64,000 bases of DNA. It comes from CAYYKK01 sp046351395 (GTDB taxonomy: Bacteria; Myxococcota_A; Polyangia; Polyangiales; Polyangiaceae). Below, piece after piece: positions 50,935 through 58,136 of the stretch. Under the pieces are notes generated by a model. That model saw only the letters and a list, made by a program, of their open reading frames with translations, did not search any database and was not told the origin of the DNA. The position numbers and the translations under genes are program-made. Every line of letters begins with the position of its first letter. The first letter of the stretch is position 1. Where the stretch lies: NCBI GenBank assembly GCA_046351395.1, contig JAXLYP010000019.1:62001-126000 (forward strand). Direction: 5' to 3'.

Positions 50935-51699
50935 TCAGGTCGAGATGGTGAACCCGCCGTCGACGACGACCGTTTGACCGGTCAGGTAGCTCGAGGCATC
51001 GCTCGCCAGGAATAGGATGGCGCCGGCGATGTCCTCGGGCTTGCCGATCCGCCGGAGCGGCGCGCGCTCGAGGTACCGCTTCATGATGTCGTCGTTGGAG
51101 GTGAGCGCGCCTGCGAAGCGTGTCTCGACGAGGCCGGGGGCGACCGCGTTCGATCGGATCCCGCTCGGGCCGAGCTCCACGGCGAGCGTCTGCGCGAGCG
51201 AGATCGTCGCCGCCTTCGTCATGCCGTACACGCCCATGAGCGGCGAGCCGATGATCCCCTGGGTGCTCGACACGAACACGAGCGAACCAGGCGCGCCCCG
51301 GTCGATGAGGTGCTTCGCGGTCTCGCGCGCGAGTGAGAAGTAGGCGCGCGCGTTCGTTTCGAAGGTCTTGTCGAACACCTTGTCGTCCGCGGTCACGATC
51401 GGCCCGAAATGCGGGTTCGTCGCCGCGTTGTTCACGAGGACGTCGAGCTTGCCGTGCTTGTCGACGACCTGCTTCACGAGCTCGGCGGCGGCGCCCTCCT
51501 TGCCGACGTTGGACGCGATGACGTCCACCTTCACGCCGTCCGCGTCGAGCGCGACGCGCGCCTGCTCGAGGTTCTCCGGCTTGCGCGAGGCGATCACCAC
51601 GCGCGCCCCCGCTTCGGCGAGCGCCTTCGCGGCGGCGAGCCCGATCCCGCGCGAACCTCCCGTGACCAACGCGACCTTACCCTCGACATGAATGCGCAT
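50935..51699 (-). CDS. Short-chain dehydrogenase/reductase (SDR)
   Basis: A 254-residue classical SDR. The NAD(P) motif TGGSRGIG lies at ~14-21 (ALVTGGSRGIGLAAAKALAE), NNAATN follows at ~90, the catalytic triad is Ser in VFVSSTQGIIG with Tyr and Lys in YGMTKA, and the C-terminus has PEDIAGAILFLASDASSYLTG and TVVVDGG, as in many FabG-like enzymes. The Arg in IASRKPENLE suggests NADP(H). ATG 51699 is preceded by GAGAGGGAC. Substrate unknown; no fatty-acid genes are near. It is convergent with the lipoprotein gene at 50923, 11 bp away. Confidence 0.88.
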   Translation of the reverse strand: MRIHVEGKVALVTGGSRGIGLAAAKALAEAGARVVIASRKPENLEQARVALDADGVKVDVIASNVGKEGAAAELVKQVVDKHGKLDVLVNNAATNPHFGPIVTADDKVFDKTFETNARAYFSLARETAKHLIDRGAPGSLVFVSSTQGIIGSPLMGVYGMTKAATISLAQTLAVELGPSGIRSNAVAPGLVETRFAGALTSNDDIMKRYLERAPLRRIGKPEDIAGAILFLASDASSYLTGQTVVVDGGFTIST

Positions 51700-51805
51700 C
51701 GTGTCCCTCTCTTCCGTGCGCCGCGGTCCCCTGGGAGACCGGGGCGCGAAGCTCATCGGAGGCGGCCGCTCCTCTCGAGGCACGGCCGCGTTCGCGCGAA
51801 CGCGC

Positions 51806-53452
51806 TCAATGGGTCACCTGTCGGACCAGGAGGAGCCCCTCGCCCTCGCCTGTCGTGAGCCGCAGCTCGACCGTCCGACTGACGGCGGCGTCGGCCGCGC
51901 ACGCGCGATCGATCACGACGAACCGGCCCCGCGTGATCGCGTCGACGTGGTTCAGATCGTCCGCCAATCGGAGCTCGAGCCCGGAGCCTCCCGCGCCGAT
52001 CGCCGCGCCGACCTCGGCGCACGTGTGCGCGGCGATCGAGAGCGGCTGGCGGACGCGCTCGGCGGCGGCGAGCGCGACGACCTGTGTGAGCTCCCATCCT
52101 TCGGGCGCGGCGAGCGCGTCGCCGTACATCGCGCCGAGGAGGCGCGATGCGGCGAGCGGGTGCTCGACGAGCGCCTTCGGCGCATCCTTCACGGCTCGTA
52201 CTTCCACCGCGAGCGGGCCGGGTCGAGCGTCCGCCTCGGCGTCGAGCTCGGCCGCGCGCGCCGCGCCGCAAGCCCACACCGTCGCGCGCGAGCCGCCGGG
52301 AATTTCGGAGATCGCCTGCCCATCGAGCTCCCACGCGGCGACGCGGAATCCGCCCAGGGGAGCCCCGGCGATCGCGTCCACGCGAGCGCACCCCGCCGGG
52401 AGCGACAGCGGGAAGGTCGTGCGCGAGCCGACGCGCAGCTCGGAGGTGCCAGCGAGCTTGCCCTCGGCGAAGCCCGCCTTCGAGAGCGCGTCCGCGAGCA
52501 CCTTCCGCGCGCTCGCGAGCGGCTCGCTCGCCGTGAGGTGATCGACGTGGACGCCGCGGGCGAGCTCCTGCTCCCCGCCATCGGACGATTGCCCCACGAC
52601 GAGCGCCACGAGCCCGGCGGACTCGCGCGGCCGGATGGAGAGCGAGACCTCCTCGCCGGTCCTCGTGCAGAGCACGAGCGTGCGCGCGGATTGGGCTTCG
52701 GGCTCTCCCCGCGCGATGATCCGCCCCTCGCCGTCCTCGGCGACGAGGTCGATCGCGCCCACTTCGTCGCTCGGCGCGACGAACACGTCGACGCATCGGT
52801 TCGCGAGCACCTCGAACGTGGTGCGCGTCGGCGCGCGCGGGTCGACCTGGAGCGCGATGCGTCGGAGCTCGTCCCAGCGCGCGCCGAGCAGCTTCCTGCG
52901 CGACCGGACGCGCTCCTCGAGCCGTGGCCAGGAGTCGAGGCGCCCCGACTCGGCCGTCGCGGTGCGCGCGTCGGCCGCGCGGCTGACCGCCTCGGCCTGC
53001 TCGACGTGCACGGTCGAGGTCGCGATCGCGATCGCGCCCGCGCCGGTGACCACGCGCGCGGACACGTAGATGCGACCCGGGTGGGGCGGGCACACCATGA
53101 ACGCCGCCTGCGCGTTTGGCCGCTCGTCCGCGGCGACCGTGGACCCGTCATCGGCATACGCGAACGCGTCGACGTCGCTCACGCCGGAGGAGGCCGCGAC
53201 CGCGACGAGGACGCACGCGTCCGGCGACACGTCGACGAACCCACCGATGCGCTCGCCCTCCGCGCCGTAGCCGTGCGCGATCATCTCGAACGGACCCGCG
53301 CCACCCGCCCGGGCGCGCTGCGCGACGTCCGCGTAGAGCGCCTCGAACGCCGGATCGGCAGGGGGCTTCGGCGCGTCGACCGGGTGGGGCGGCCCGCACG
53401 CCGTGGGACCGAGCATCAGCGCCGCCGCAGCGACGCCTCGGAGCGCGCGCAT
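51806..53452 (-). CDS. Hypothetical lipoprotein, last gene of the sulfur-carrier operon
   Basis: A 548-residue exported protein. The leader RGVAAAALMLGPTACG places Cys19 at an acceptable lipobox (PTAC). The mature part is a series of beta-rich segments with similar openings (e.g. GGFVDVSPDACVLVAVAASS, FEVLANRCVDVFVAPSDEVG, FPLSLPAGCARVDAIAGAPL, SIAAHTCAEVGAAIGAGGSG), each with one Cys after a strand. This suggests four or so repeats of a jelly-roll-like domain. The neighbouring 436-residue protein has a similar texture, so the two may be paralogous. Its ATG shares one base with the upstream stop (TGATG). Role beside sulfur genes unknown. Confidence 0.72.
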   Translation of the reverse strand: MRALRGVAAAALMLGPTACGPPHPVDAPKPPADPAFEALYADVAQRARAGGAGPFEMIAHGYGAEGERIGGFVDVSPDACVLVAVAASSGVSDVDAFAYADDGSTVAADERPNAQAAFMVCPPHPGRIYVSARVVTGAGAIAIATSTVHVEQAEAVSRAADARTATAESGRLDSWPRLEERVRSRRKLLGARWDELRRIALQVDPRAPTRTTFEVLANRCVDVFVAPSDEVGAIDLVAEDGEGRIIARGEPEAQSARTLVLCTRTGEEVSLSIRPRESAGLVALVVGQSSDGGEQELARGVHVDHLTASEPLASARKVLADALSKAGFAEGKLAGTSELRVGSRTTFPLSLPAGCARVDAIAGAPLGGFRVAAWELDGQAISEIPGGSRATVWACGAARAAELDAEADARPGPLAVEVRAVKDAPKALVEHPLAASRLLGAMYGDALAAPEGWELTQVVALAAAERVRQPLSIAAHTCAEVGAAIGAGGSGLELRLADDLNHVDAITRGRFVVIDRACAADAAVSRTVELRLTTGEGEGLLLVRQVTH

Positions 53453-54762
53453 CACGGCGCGTCGCCGCCTTCGGCACCGCCGCCGAGCGCGTGGATCGAG
53501 AGCACCCACGCATTCGAAATCGAGGGAGCTTCGACCTGGACGCGCGCGCGATCTTGGTCCTCCGAGCAGAACGTGACGGTCACCGCGTCCCCCGGGAGCC
53601 CCGCCTGATCGACGGACGTGCGCGACGACGCCGCCGCGCTGAGGCGCAGACCCCGGGACGTCCCCCGCGTGATCGCGAGCGACGCGAGGTAGCAGCGCCC
53701 CGGCTCGACCGCGGGGTGGAACACCATCGTCCCGGGGCCGCCGATCACCTCGGCGATGGGCGGGGACACCGGCGCCGGGATGCGCGGCCCCTCGAAGACG
53801 ACGCGCGCGAGCGCCGTCGCGGCGCGGATCCCCCAGCGATCGGTGATCCACTTCGGCCACGCGAAGAGCGAGTCCAGCACGGACACCGGGGTCGAGGCCT
53901 CCGCACCCGAGAAACGAAGCGAGAGGTCGTCCACCTCCGGGAGGCAGGTCTCGAGGTGCACGTCCGGCGCCTCCGCGTCGTCCTCGGCGAGCTTCTCTCC
54001 GCTCCCCGCCTTCAACACGCCGTCGAGATCCGCGCGTGGGGCCTCCGAGACGACGTCGAACGCGTGGCAGCCACGGCTCACGCGGAGATCGAACTCGCCC
54101 GTTCCTTCGGAGGACGAGGTCATCGTGACCGACGCCACGTTCGTCGCGCCGCGCGCGCGCGCCCGCTCGAGCGCGCGCTGCTTGCGGTCGTCCGCGGGTC
54201 CCGCCTCGATCGGGTCGAACGCGACGGGGGCGGGCGACGACGAGCCGCGTGAGCGCTCGAGCAGCAGCTCGTCGACGGAGCTCGGAGCGCGCGGAGAGCG
54301 CGCGACGATCGTCTCGAGCGCGCCGCGGGGCGATCGCATCCTCACCACCACGGTCGCCATGCCCGAGAGGCCCGCGCCGCACGCCGTGTACACGTAGAGC
54401 CCTTCGTTCGAGGCCTCGAGGGCCTTCGGATCGTGCAGGGACGCGTCGATGAGAGCGGTCGCCTCCGGCGCGCCACCGGCCGCGGGCGAAGGCGCGAGGC
54501 CGCTCCGCGTGACGACGAACTGTGTCCCGCGCGAGGCGAGGAGCACGAGGGTCACGCACGCGTCGCTCGACGACACGACGTCGAGCGGGTGAAGCACGGC
54601 GATCTCGCCAGCGGACAGGAAGCGAGGCGTGCCTCGATCGACGAGCGCCCCCTCGGCGACGAGGTGATCGGCCGCGGCGCGAGCGTCGTCCGCGAGCTCC
54701 GCGCGCGCGTCGTGGGCGAGCGCGGCCACCACGAGGATCGGCGCGAGCGCGGCGAACCTCAC
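53452..54762 (-). CDS. Hypothetical secreted protein coupled to the sulfur-carrier operon
   Basis: A 436-residue protein with a clear cleavable signal peptide (RFAALAPILVVAALAHDARA, then ELADD). No lipobox. The mature part is beta-rich with single Cys residues in repeated contexts (SSSDACVTLVLLASRGTQFV, LYVYTACGAGLSGMATVVVR, RVSRGCHAFDVVSEAPRADL, AVEPGRCYLASLAITRGTSR), resembling the following lipoprotein. GTG 54762 overlaps the APS kinase stop by 4 bp. No family recognised; probably periplasmic. Confidence 0.72.
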   Translation of the reverse strand: MRFAALAPILVVAALAHDARAELADDARAAADHLVAEGALVDRGTPRFLSAGEIAVLHPLDVVSSSDACVTLVLLASRGTQFVVTRSGLAPSPAAGGAPEATALIDASLHDPKALEASNEGLYVYTACGAGLSGMATVVVRMRSPRGALETIVARSPRAPSSVDELLLERSRGSSSPAPVAFDPIEAGPADDRKQRALERARARGATNVASVTMTSSSEGTGEFDLRVSRGCHAFDVVSEAPRADLDGVLKAGSGEKLAEDDAEAPDVHLETCLPEVDDLSLRFSGAEASTPVSVLDSLFAWPKWITDRWGIRAATALARVVFEGPRIPAPVSPPIAEVIGGPGTMVFHPAVEPGRCYLASLAITRGTSRGLRLSAAASSRTSVDQAGLPGDAVTVTFCSEDQDRARVQVEAPSISNAWVLSIHALGGGAEGGDAP

Positions 54763-56159
54763 CGCGCGACCTTCTGCCACGCGCCCCCCGGGCGCCGCGT
54801 GCGCTCGGATCGGATCTCTGCCCCACAGACGAACGTCTCGAGCCGCGGCCGGAGCAGAATGCCGAGCTCCTTCTCGATGTCCGCGCGACGCGCCTCGAGC
54901 GGCTCGTCCACGTCCCGGAGGACGATCTCGCCCGCGCCGAGGTTCTTCGCGACGACGGCGCGCGTGAGGGGCGCGCCGCCGTCCTCCATCCCGGCGAGCG
55001 CGGGGAGCTCCACGACGATCACGCGCTCGGCCAACCCCTCCCCCGCGAGGGCCGCGGAGATGTCGGCGACCGCGGGCGCGCCGAGCGCGACGACGATGAG
55101 CGCGTCGCAGGACTCGACGGCGATCCGAGCGAGGTAGAGATCCCCCGCGTGGAGCGGCCGCTCCACGAAGAGCGCGGCGTTCCGGCGCGCGCTGCGCGCG
55201 ATGAGATCGGCGCGGACGCGCGCCGCGAGCCCGCGGAGCGGGTGCGACACAGCGGCGAGCCGGCCCCCCACGAGATCCCGATCGGCGCCCGGGTCGCGGA
55301 ACGACGCCGCGCCCTCGAGCTTCGCGACCGCCTCGCCGTCCGCCGTGAGCACCACGTCCCCGACGGTGGCGGGCGGCGCGCCGATGGTGAGCTCGGCGTC
55401 GAACAGGATGCCGCGCTCGAGGCGCTGCTCCTTGCGGATCCGGACGAGGTCTCGCTCCCCGAGCGGCCCGTTGATCGGCGCGACGACGCCCGACGCGATC
55501 CAGCCGAGCACCACCGCGTCCCGCGGATCCGCGAGCGGGACGCGCGGCGCGCTCGCCGCCCCGTCGACGGCGGCGACGACCGGGATCTCCCCCACCGCCG
55601 CGACGAGCTCGGCCTCCTTCGGCGCGCCCTCTTCGAGGTAGCCGAGCGCTTCGAGCTTCGCGAGGATCGCGGCGACGCACGCGTCGGGCGCCTGCGTCGC
55701 CGTGTCGAGCGTGACCTCGGGCGTGAGCGGCGGCTCGTACGGGTCGTCGACGCCCGTGAAGTTCCGGATCTCGCCCTTGAGGGCCTTCTCGTAGAGTCCC
55801 TTGGGATCACGCGCGGCGAGGACGGGGATCGAGCACGCGAGGTACACCTCGACGAAGCGCTCGATCTGCCCGCGGATCTCGTCCCGCGTCTCTCGATACG
55901 GGCTGATCGCCGCGGTGATCGCGCACGCCCCGACGCGCGCCACGACCTTCGCGACGTACCCGATGCGGCGGACGCTGGTGTCCCGATCCTCGCGCGAGAA
56001 CCCGAGCCCCTTCGAGAGGTGCGTGCGGATCTCGTCCCCGTCGAGGATCTCGACGGGCACGCCGCGCTCTCGGAGCGCGACGGCGGTGAGGTTCGCGAGC
56101 GTGCTCTTCCCCGCGCCCGAGAGGCCCGTGAACCACAGGACGAAGCCGCCGCGGTTCAC
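54759..56159 (-). CDS. cysC: APS kinase fused to a degenerate ATP-sulfurylase-like domain
   Basis: 466 residues. The N-terminal ~175 residues are a complete adenylylsulfate kinase: LWFTGLSGAGKSTLANL (Walker A), ILDGDEIRTHLSKGLGFS, REDRDTSVRRIGYVAK and GEIRNFTGVDDPYEPPLTPE. It phosphorylates APS to PAPS. The C-terminal ~280 residues follow the ATP-sulfurylase plan: the PUA-like part reads GWIASGVVAPINGPLGERDL, and the expected QTRNPLHxxH motif is only FVERPLHAGDLYL, while the expected GRDHAG reads IVLRDVDEP. The second domain is therefore probably not an active sulfurylase. GTG 56159 overlaps the JAMM gene stop; longer readings lie inside that gene. Confidence 0.85.
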   Translation of the reverse strand: MNRGGFVLWFTGLSGAGKSTLANLTAVALRERGVPVEILDGDEIRTHLSKGLGFSREDRDTSVRRIGYVAKVVARVGACAITAAISPYRETRDEIRGQIERFVEVYLACSIPVLAARDPKGLYEKALKGEIRNFTGVDDPYEPPLTPEVTLDTATQAPDACVAAILAKLEALGYLEEGAPKEAELVAAVGEIPVVAAVDGAASAPRVPLADPRDAVVLGWIASGVVAPINGPLGERDLVRIRKEQRLERGILFDAELTIGAPPATVGDVVLTADGEAVAKLEGAASFRDPGADRDLVGGRLAAVSHPLRGLAARVRADLIARSARRNAALFVERPLHAGDLYLARIAVESCDALIVVALGAPAVADISAALAGEGLAERVIVVELPALAGMEDGGAPLTRAVVAKNLGAGEIVLRDVDEPLEARRADIEKELGILLRPRLETFVCGAEIRSERTRRPGGAWQKVAR

Positions 56160-56725
56160 GACGCCACCGCTCCATGCACCCGGAGGGGCGCCTCGACGAA
56201 CGCAGCGTCGCGCCACACGTAGAGGCGGCGGTCCACGACGGTCGGAGCGCCCGCGGGGTCCCGCTCCACGGCACACACGAGGAACGCGAGGGGCCACGCG
56301 GGCCCAGGCCCGAGCGTCGACGGCCCCCCCTCGACCGCGGGCGGCTCTCCGAGGCTCAAGACGGCGGCGTCCGTCGCGCTGAAGTACGCGCCCACGTCGA
56401 CGTGCGAATGGTAAAGCACCTTGACGGGTCGACCGTTCGCGGCCCCCGCGCGGACGGCGTCGTCGAAGCGCTTCTCGTTGAACGCGAAGAACTCCCTCGC
56501 CGTGCGGAAGTACGTCTCCGGATCGAGGCGGTGCAGTTTGTTCGCGAGGTTCTCGAGCGCGACCACCTCGTCGCAGAGGAGCGCGTCCTCGGCGGGGCCG
56601 CTCACGTACCCGCAGGCCTCCTCGTCGCGCGCGTACCGCTCGCGCGCGTCCCGATCGATCGCATCGAGCGCGGCCGCCGTGACGACGACGCCCTCCTCGC
56701 ACCACGGCGCACCGTCGCCGCTCAT
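56156..56725 (-). CDS. JAMM/MPN+ metallopeptidase, predicted sulfur-carrier processing
   Basis: A 189-residue zinc peptidase of the JAB/MPN family. The metal site is HSHVDVGAYFSATD (H-x-H-x7-S-x2-D, ~103-116), with the upstream catalytic Glu likely in RDEEACGYVSG (~35). VALENLANKLHRLDPETYF also matches bacterial JAMM proteins such as Mec+ and QbsD, which trim C-terminal residues from small ubiquitin-like sulfur carriers. The neighbouring MoaD-like carrier ends GG-AA and is a natural substrate. It overlaps genes on both sides by 4 bp. Substrate specificity is inference; the family is firm. Confidence 0.87.
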   Translation of the reverse strand: MSGDGAPWCEEGVVVTAAALDAIDRDARERYARDEEACGYVSGPAEDALLCDEVVALENLANKLHRLDPETYFRTAREFFAFNEKRFDDAVRAGAANGRPVKVLYHSHVDVGAYFSATDAAVLSLGEPPAVEGGPSTLGPGPAWPLAFLVCAVERDPAGAPTVVDRRLYVWRDAAFVEAPLRVHGAVAS

Positions 56726-57051
56726 CCGGGGACTCCGCCCGCGGCCGCGAGCATTTCGCGAAGCACGGCGCGGGACGCCGCGAGCACGTCCCGCGCGACC
56801 TCGCTCCCGAGCGCGTGCGCGGGCGCGAAGCGATCCCGATCGAGCTCGCCGTCCACGATGGACGCGAAGCCCGCGCGCGCCGCGTAGAGCGCGGCGATCT
56901 CGGCGGCGCGCCCCGGGCCTCCGACGGCCGCGGCGCCCCTTTCGATGCCCGCCTGCCCGTCGACCCCGAGCACGAGCACTTGCCTCACGTAGAGGCGCGC
57001 GCTCTCGCTCGCGTCTCGCGGGTTCTCGCGCGCGCCTCCCGCGCGGTTCAC
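56722..57051 (-). CDS. 109-residue protein resembling the N-terminal part of an E1-like enzyme
   Basis: Short protein between the carrier and JAMM genes, both overlapped by 4 bp; GTG 57051. Residues ~18-70 resemble the beginning of ThiF/MoeB enzymes: ARLYVRQVLVLGVDGQAGIE matches the 'RYsRQilLpevG.eGQ' helix that supplies the Arg finger to the partner active site, and AAAVGGPGRAAEIAALYAAR with AGFASIVDG matches the first Rossmann strand-helix, but with the GxGGxG loop changed to VGGPGRA. The remainder is helical (DVLAASRAVLREMLAAAGG). It has no catalytic or zinc motifs of its own. The adjacent E1-like protein lacks this N-terminal helix, so the two may complement each other. That relation is my inference. 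Confidence 0.65.
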   Translation of the reverse strand: MNRAGGARENPRDASESARLYVRQVLVLGVDGQAGIERGAAAVGGPGRAAEIAALYAARAGFASIVDGELDRDRFAPAHALGSEVARDVLAASRAVLREMLAAAGGVPG

Positions 57052-57326
57052 GCAGCCCCGCCGGCGATCGCCGGGACGATCGTCACGCGGTCGCCCGCGC
57101 GGAGCGCGGTCGCGAGCCCGTCGAGGAACCGAATGTCCTCCTCGCCGACGAACACGTTGATGAAGCGCCGCACGCCCTTCTCGTCGAGCAACCGATCGCG
57201 CATCCCCGGGTAGTTGCGCTCGAGGTCCTCGATGACCTCGGCGACGGTGGCGCCGCTGGCGCGCACCTCGTCTTCGCCCTTGGTGAGGGTGCGCAGGGGG
57301 GTCGGGATGCGAACGATCGTTTCCAT
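57048..57326 (-). CDS. MoaD/ThiS-like sulfur-carrier protein with Gly-Gly-Ala-Ala C-terminus
   Basis: A 92-residue beta-grasp protein. Start METIVRIPTPLRTLTKGEDE and the middle GATVAEVIEDLERNYPGMRD, VFVGEEDIRFLDGLATALRA and GDRVTIVPAIAGGAA match the CysO/MoaD pattern. Carriers are active when they end in Gly-Gly, onto which the E1 enzyme loads AMP and then sulfur. Here two extra Ala follow, so the protein would need processing, probably by the JAMM peptidase two genes downstream. ATG 57326 has a GAGGTAAG Shine-Dalgarno. Similar to CysO of the cysteine pathway in actinobacteria. Confidence 0.88.
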   Translation of the reverse strand: METIVRIPTPLRTLTKGEDEVRASGATVAEVIEDLERNYPGMRDRLLDEKGVRRFINVFVGEEDIRFLDGLATALRAGDRVTIVPAIAGGAA

Positions 57327-57354
57327 GGCTTACCTCGAGCAAGGAGCGCGCCGC

Positions 57355-58104
57355 TCAGGAAGGCGCGCCGGCGGAGCAGTCGGGCCCTTCGTAGCGCGCT
57401 TCGTCGATGCTGACGAGAGAGCGTTTGTCGCCACACAGGGGGCACGATGGGCGGGGCCGGATCGGCACCTCCCGGAGCCGGTCGCGCGCCCCATCGAACG
57501 TCCACAAGACGCCGAACGCGGGGCGCGCCACGAGCCCGAGCACGCGCGCCGTGAGCTCGGCCGCGAGCGCCCCCGCGACGCCGCACACCGGCCCGAGGAT
57601 CCCGCTCGTCGCGCAGTCCTGCGCGACCCCCTCCGGGATGTCCTCGAACACGCACCGATAGCAGGGCATGCCCGCCTTCGACGTCGCCATCACGGTCGCG
57701 TGAAGCCGGACCGCGGCAGCGTGGACGATGGGGACGCCACGGAGGAAAGCCGCGTCCGCGAGGAGGAAGCGGGACGCGAAGTTGTCGGTCGCGTCGACGA
57801 CGACGTCCGCGCGATCGACGAGGTCGAGCACGTTCTCGGGCAGCGCGCGCGCGCGGTAGGGCTCGGCGCGCGCCCCGCCGAGCGGGTTCGGGAGCCGCTC
57901 GATCGCCGACGCGAGCGCGTCCGCCTTCGGCGTCCCCACGTCGGCGCGACCGAAGAGGATCTGGCGGTGGAGGTTGCTCTCCTCCACGAGATCGTCGTCC
58001 GCGACGATGAAGCTCCGGATCCCGACGCCGGCGAGCGCGATCGCCGCGGGGGCGCCGATTCCGCCCGCGCCGACGATCAGCACCGTGGGGTGAGGCTCGA
58101 TCAC
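57355..58104 (-). CDS. ThiF/MoeB/HesA-family E1-like adenylyltransferase, short N-terminus
   Basis: 249 residues, first gene of the operon. It would adenylate the C-terminus of the carrier. The Rossmann motif VLIVGAGGIGAPAAIALAGV (8-27) begins almost at once, so the usual ~25-residue N-terminal helix with the Arg finger is missing. Other motifs are intact: VADDDLVEESNLHRQILFGR, DVGTPKADALASAIERLPNP, VVDATDNFASRFLLADA, and two CxxC zinc pairs, PCYRC and CPLC. The QDCATSGILGPVCGVAG region contains a candidate catalytic Cys. ATG 58104 is 32 bp from the divergent acyl-CoA dehydrogenase start. It precedes the carrier gene by 28 bp. Confidence 0.88.
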   Translation of the reverse strand: MIEPHPTVLIVGAGGIGAPAAIALAGVGIRSFIVADDDLVEESNLHRQILFGRADVGTPKADALASAIERLPNPLGGARAEPYRARALPENVLDLVDRADVVVDATDNFASRFLLADAAFLRGVPIVHAAAVRLHATVMATSKAGMPCYRCVFEDIPEGVAQDCATSGILGPVCGVAGALAAELTARVLGLVARPAFGVLWTFDGARDRLREVPIRPRPSCPLCGDKRSLVSIDEARYEGPDCSAGAPS

Positions 58105-58136
58105 GCGAGGCGCACAATAACCGTGAAAACCGCGGT

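Noticed and set aside
53452..54762. A longer reading of the secreted 436-residue protein starting at 55680
   Set aside because: The extra ~306 codons lie inside the APS kinase gene in another frame and are Arg/Gly-rich shadow; GTG 54762 gives a clear signal peptide.
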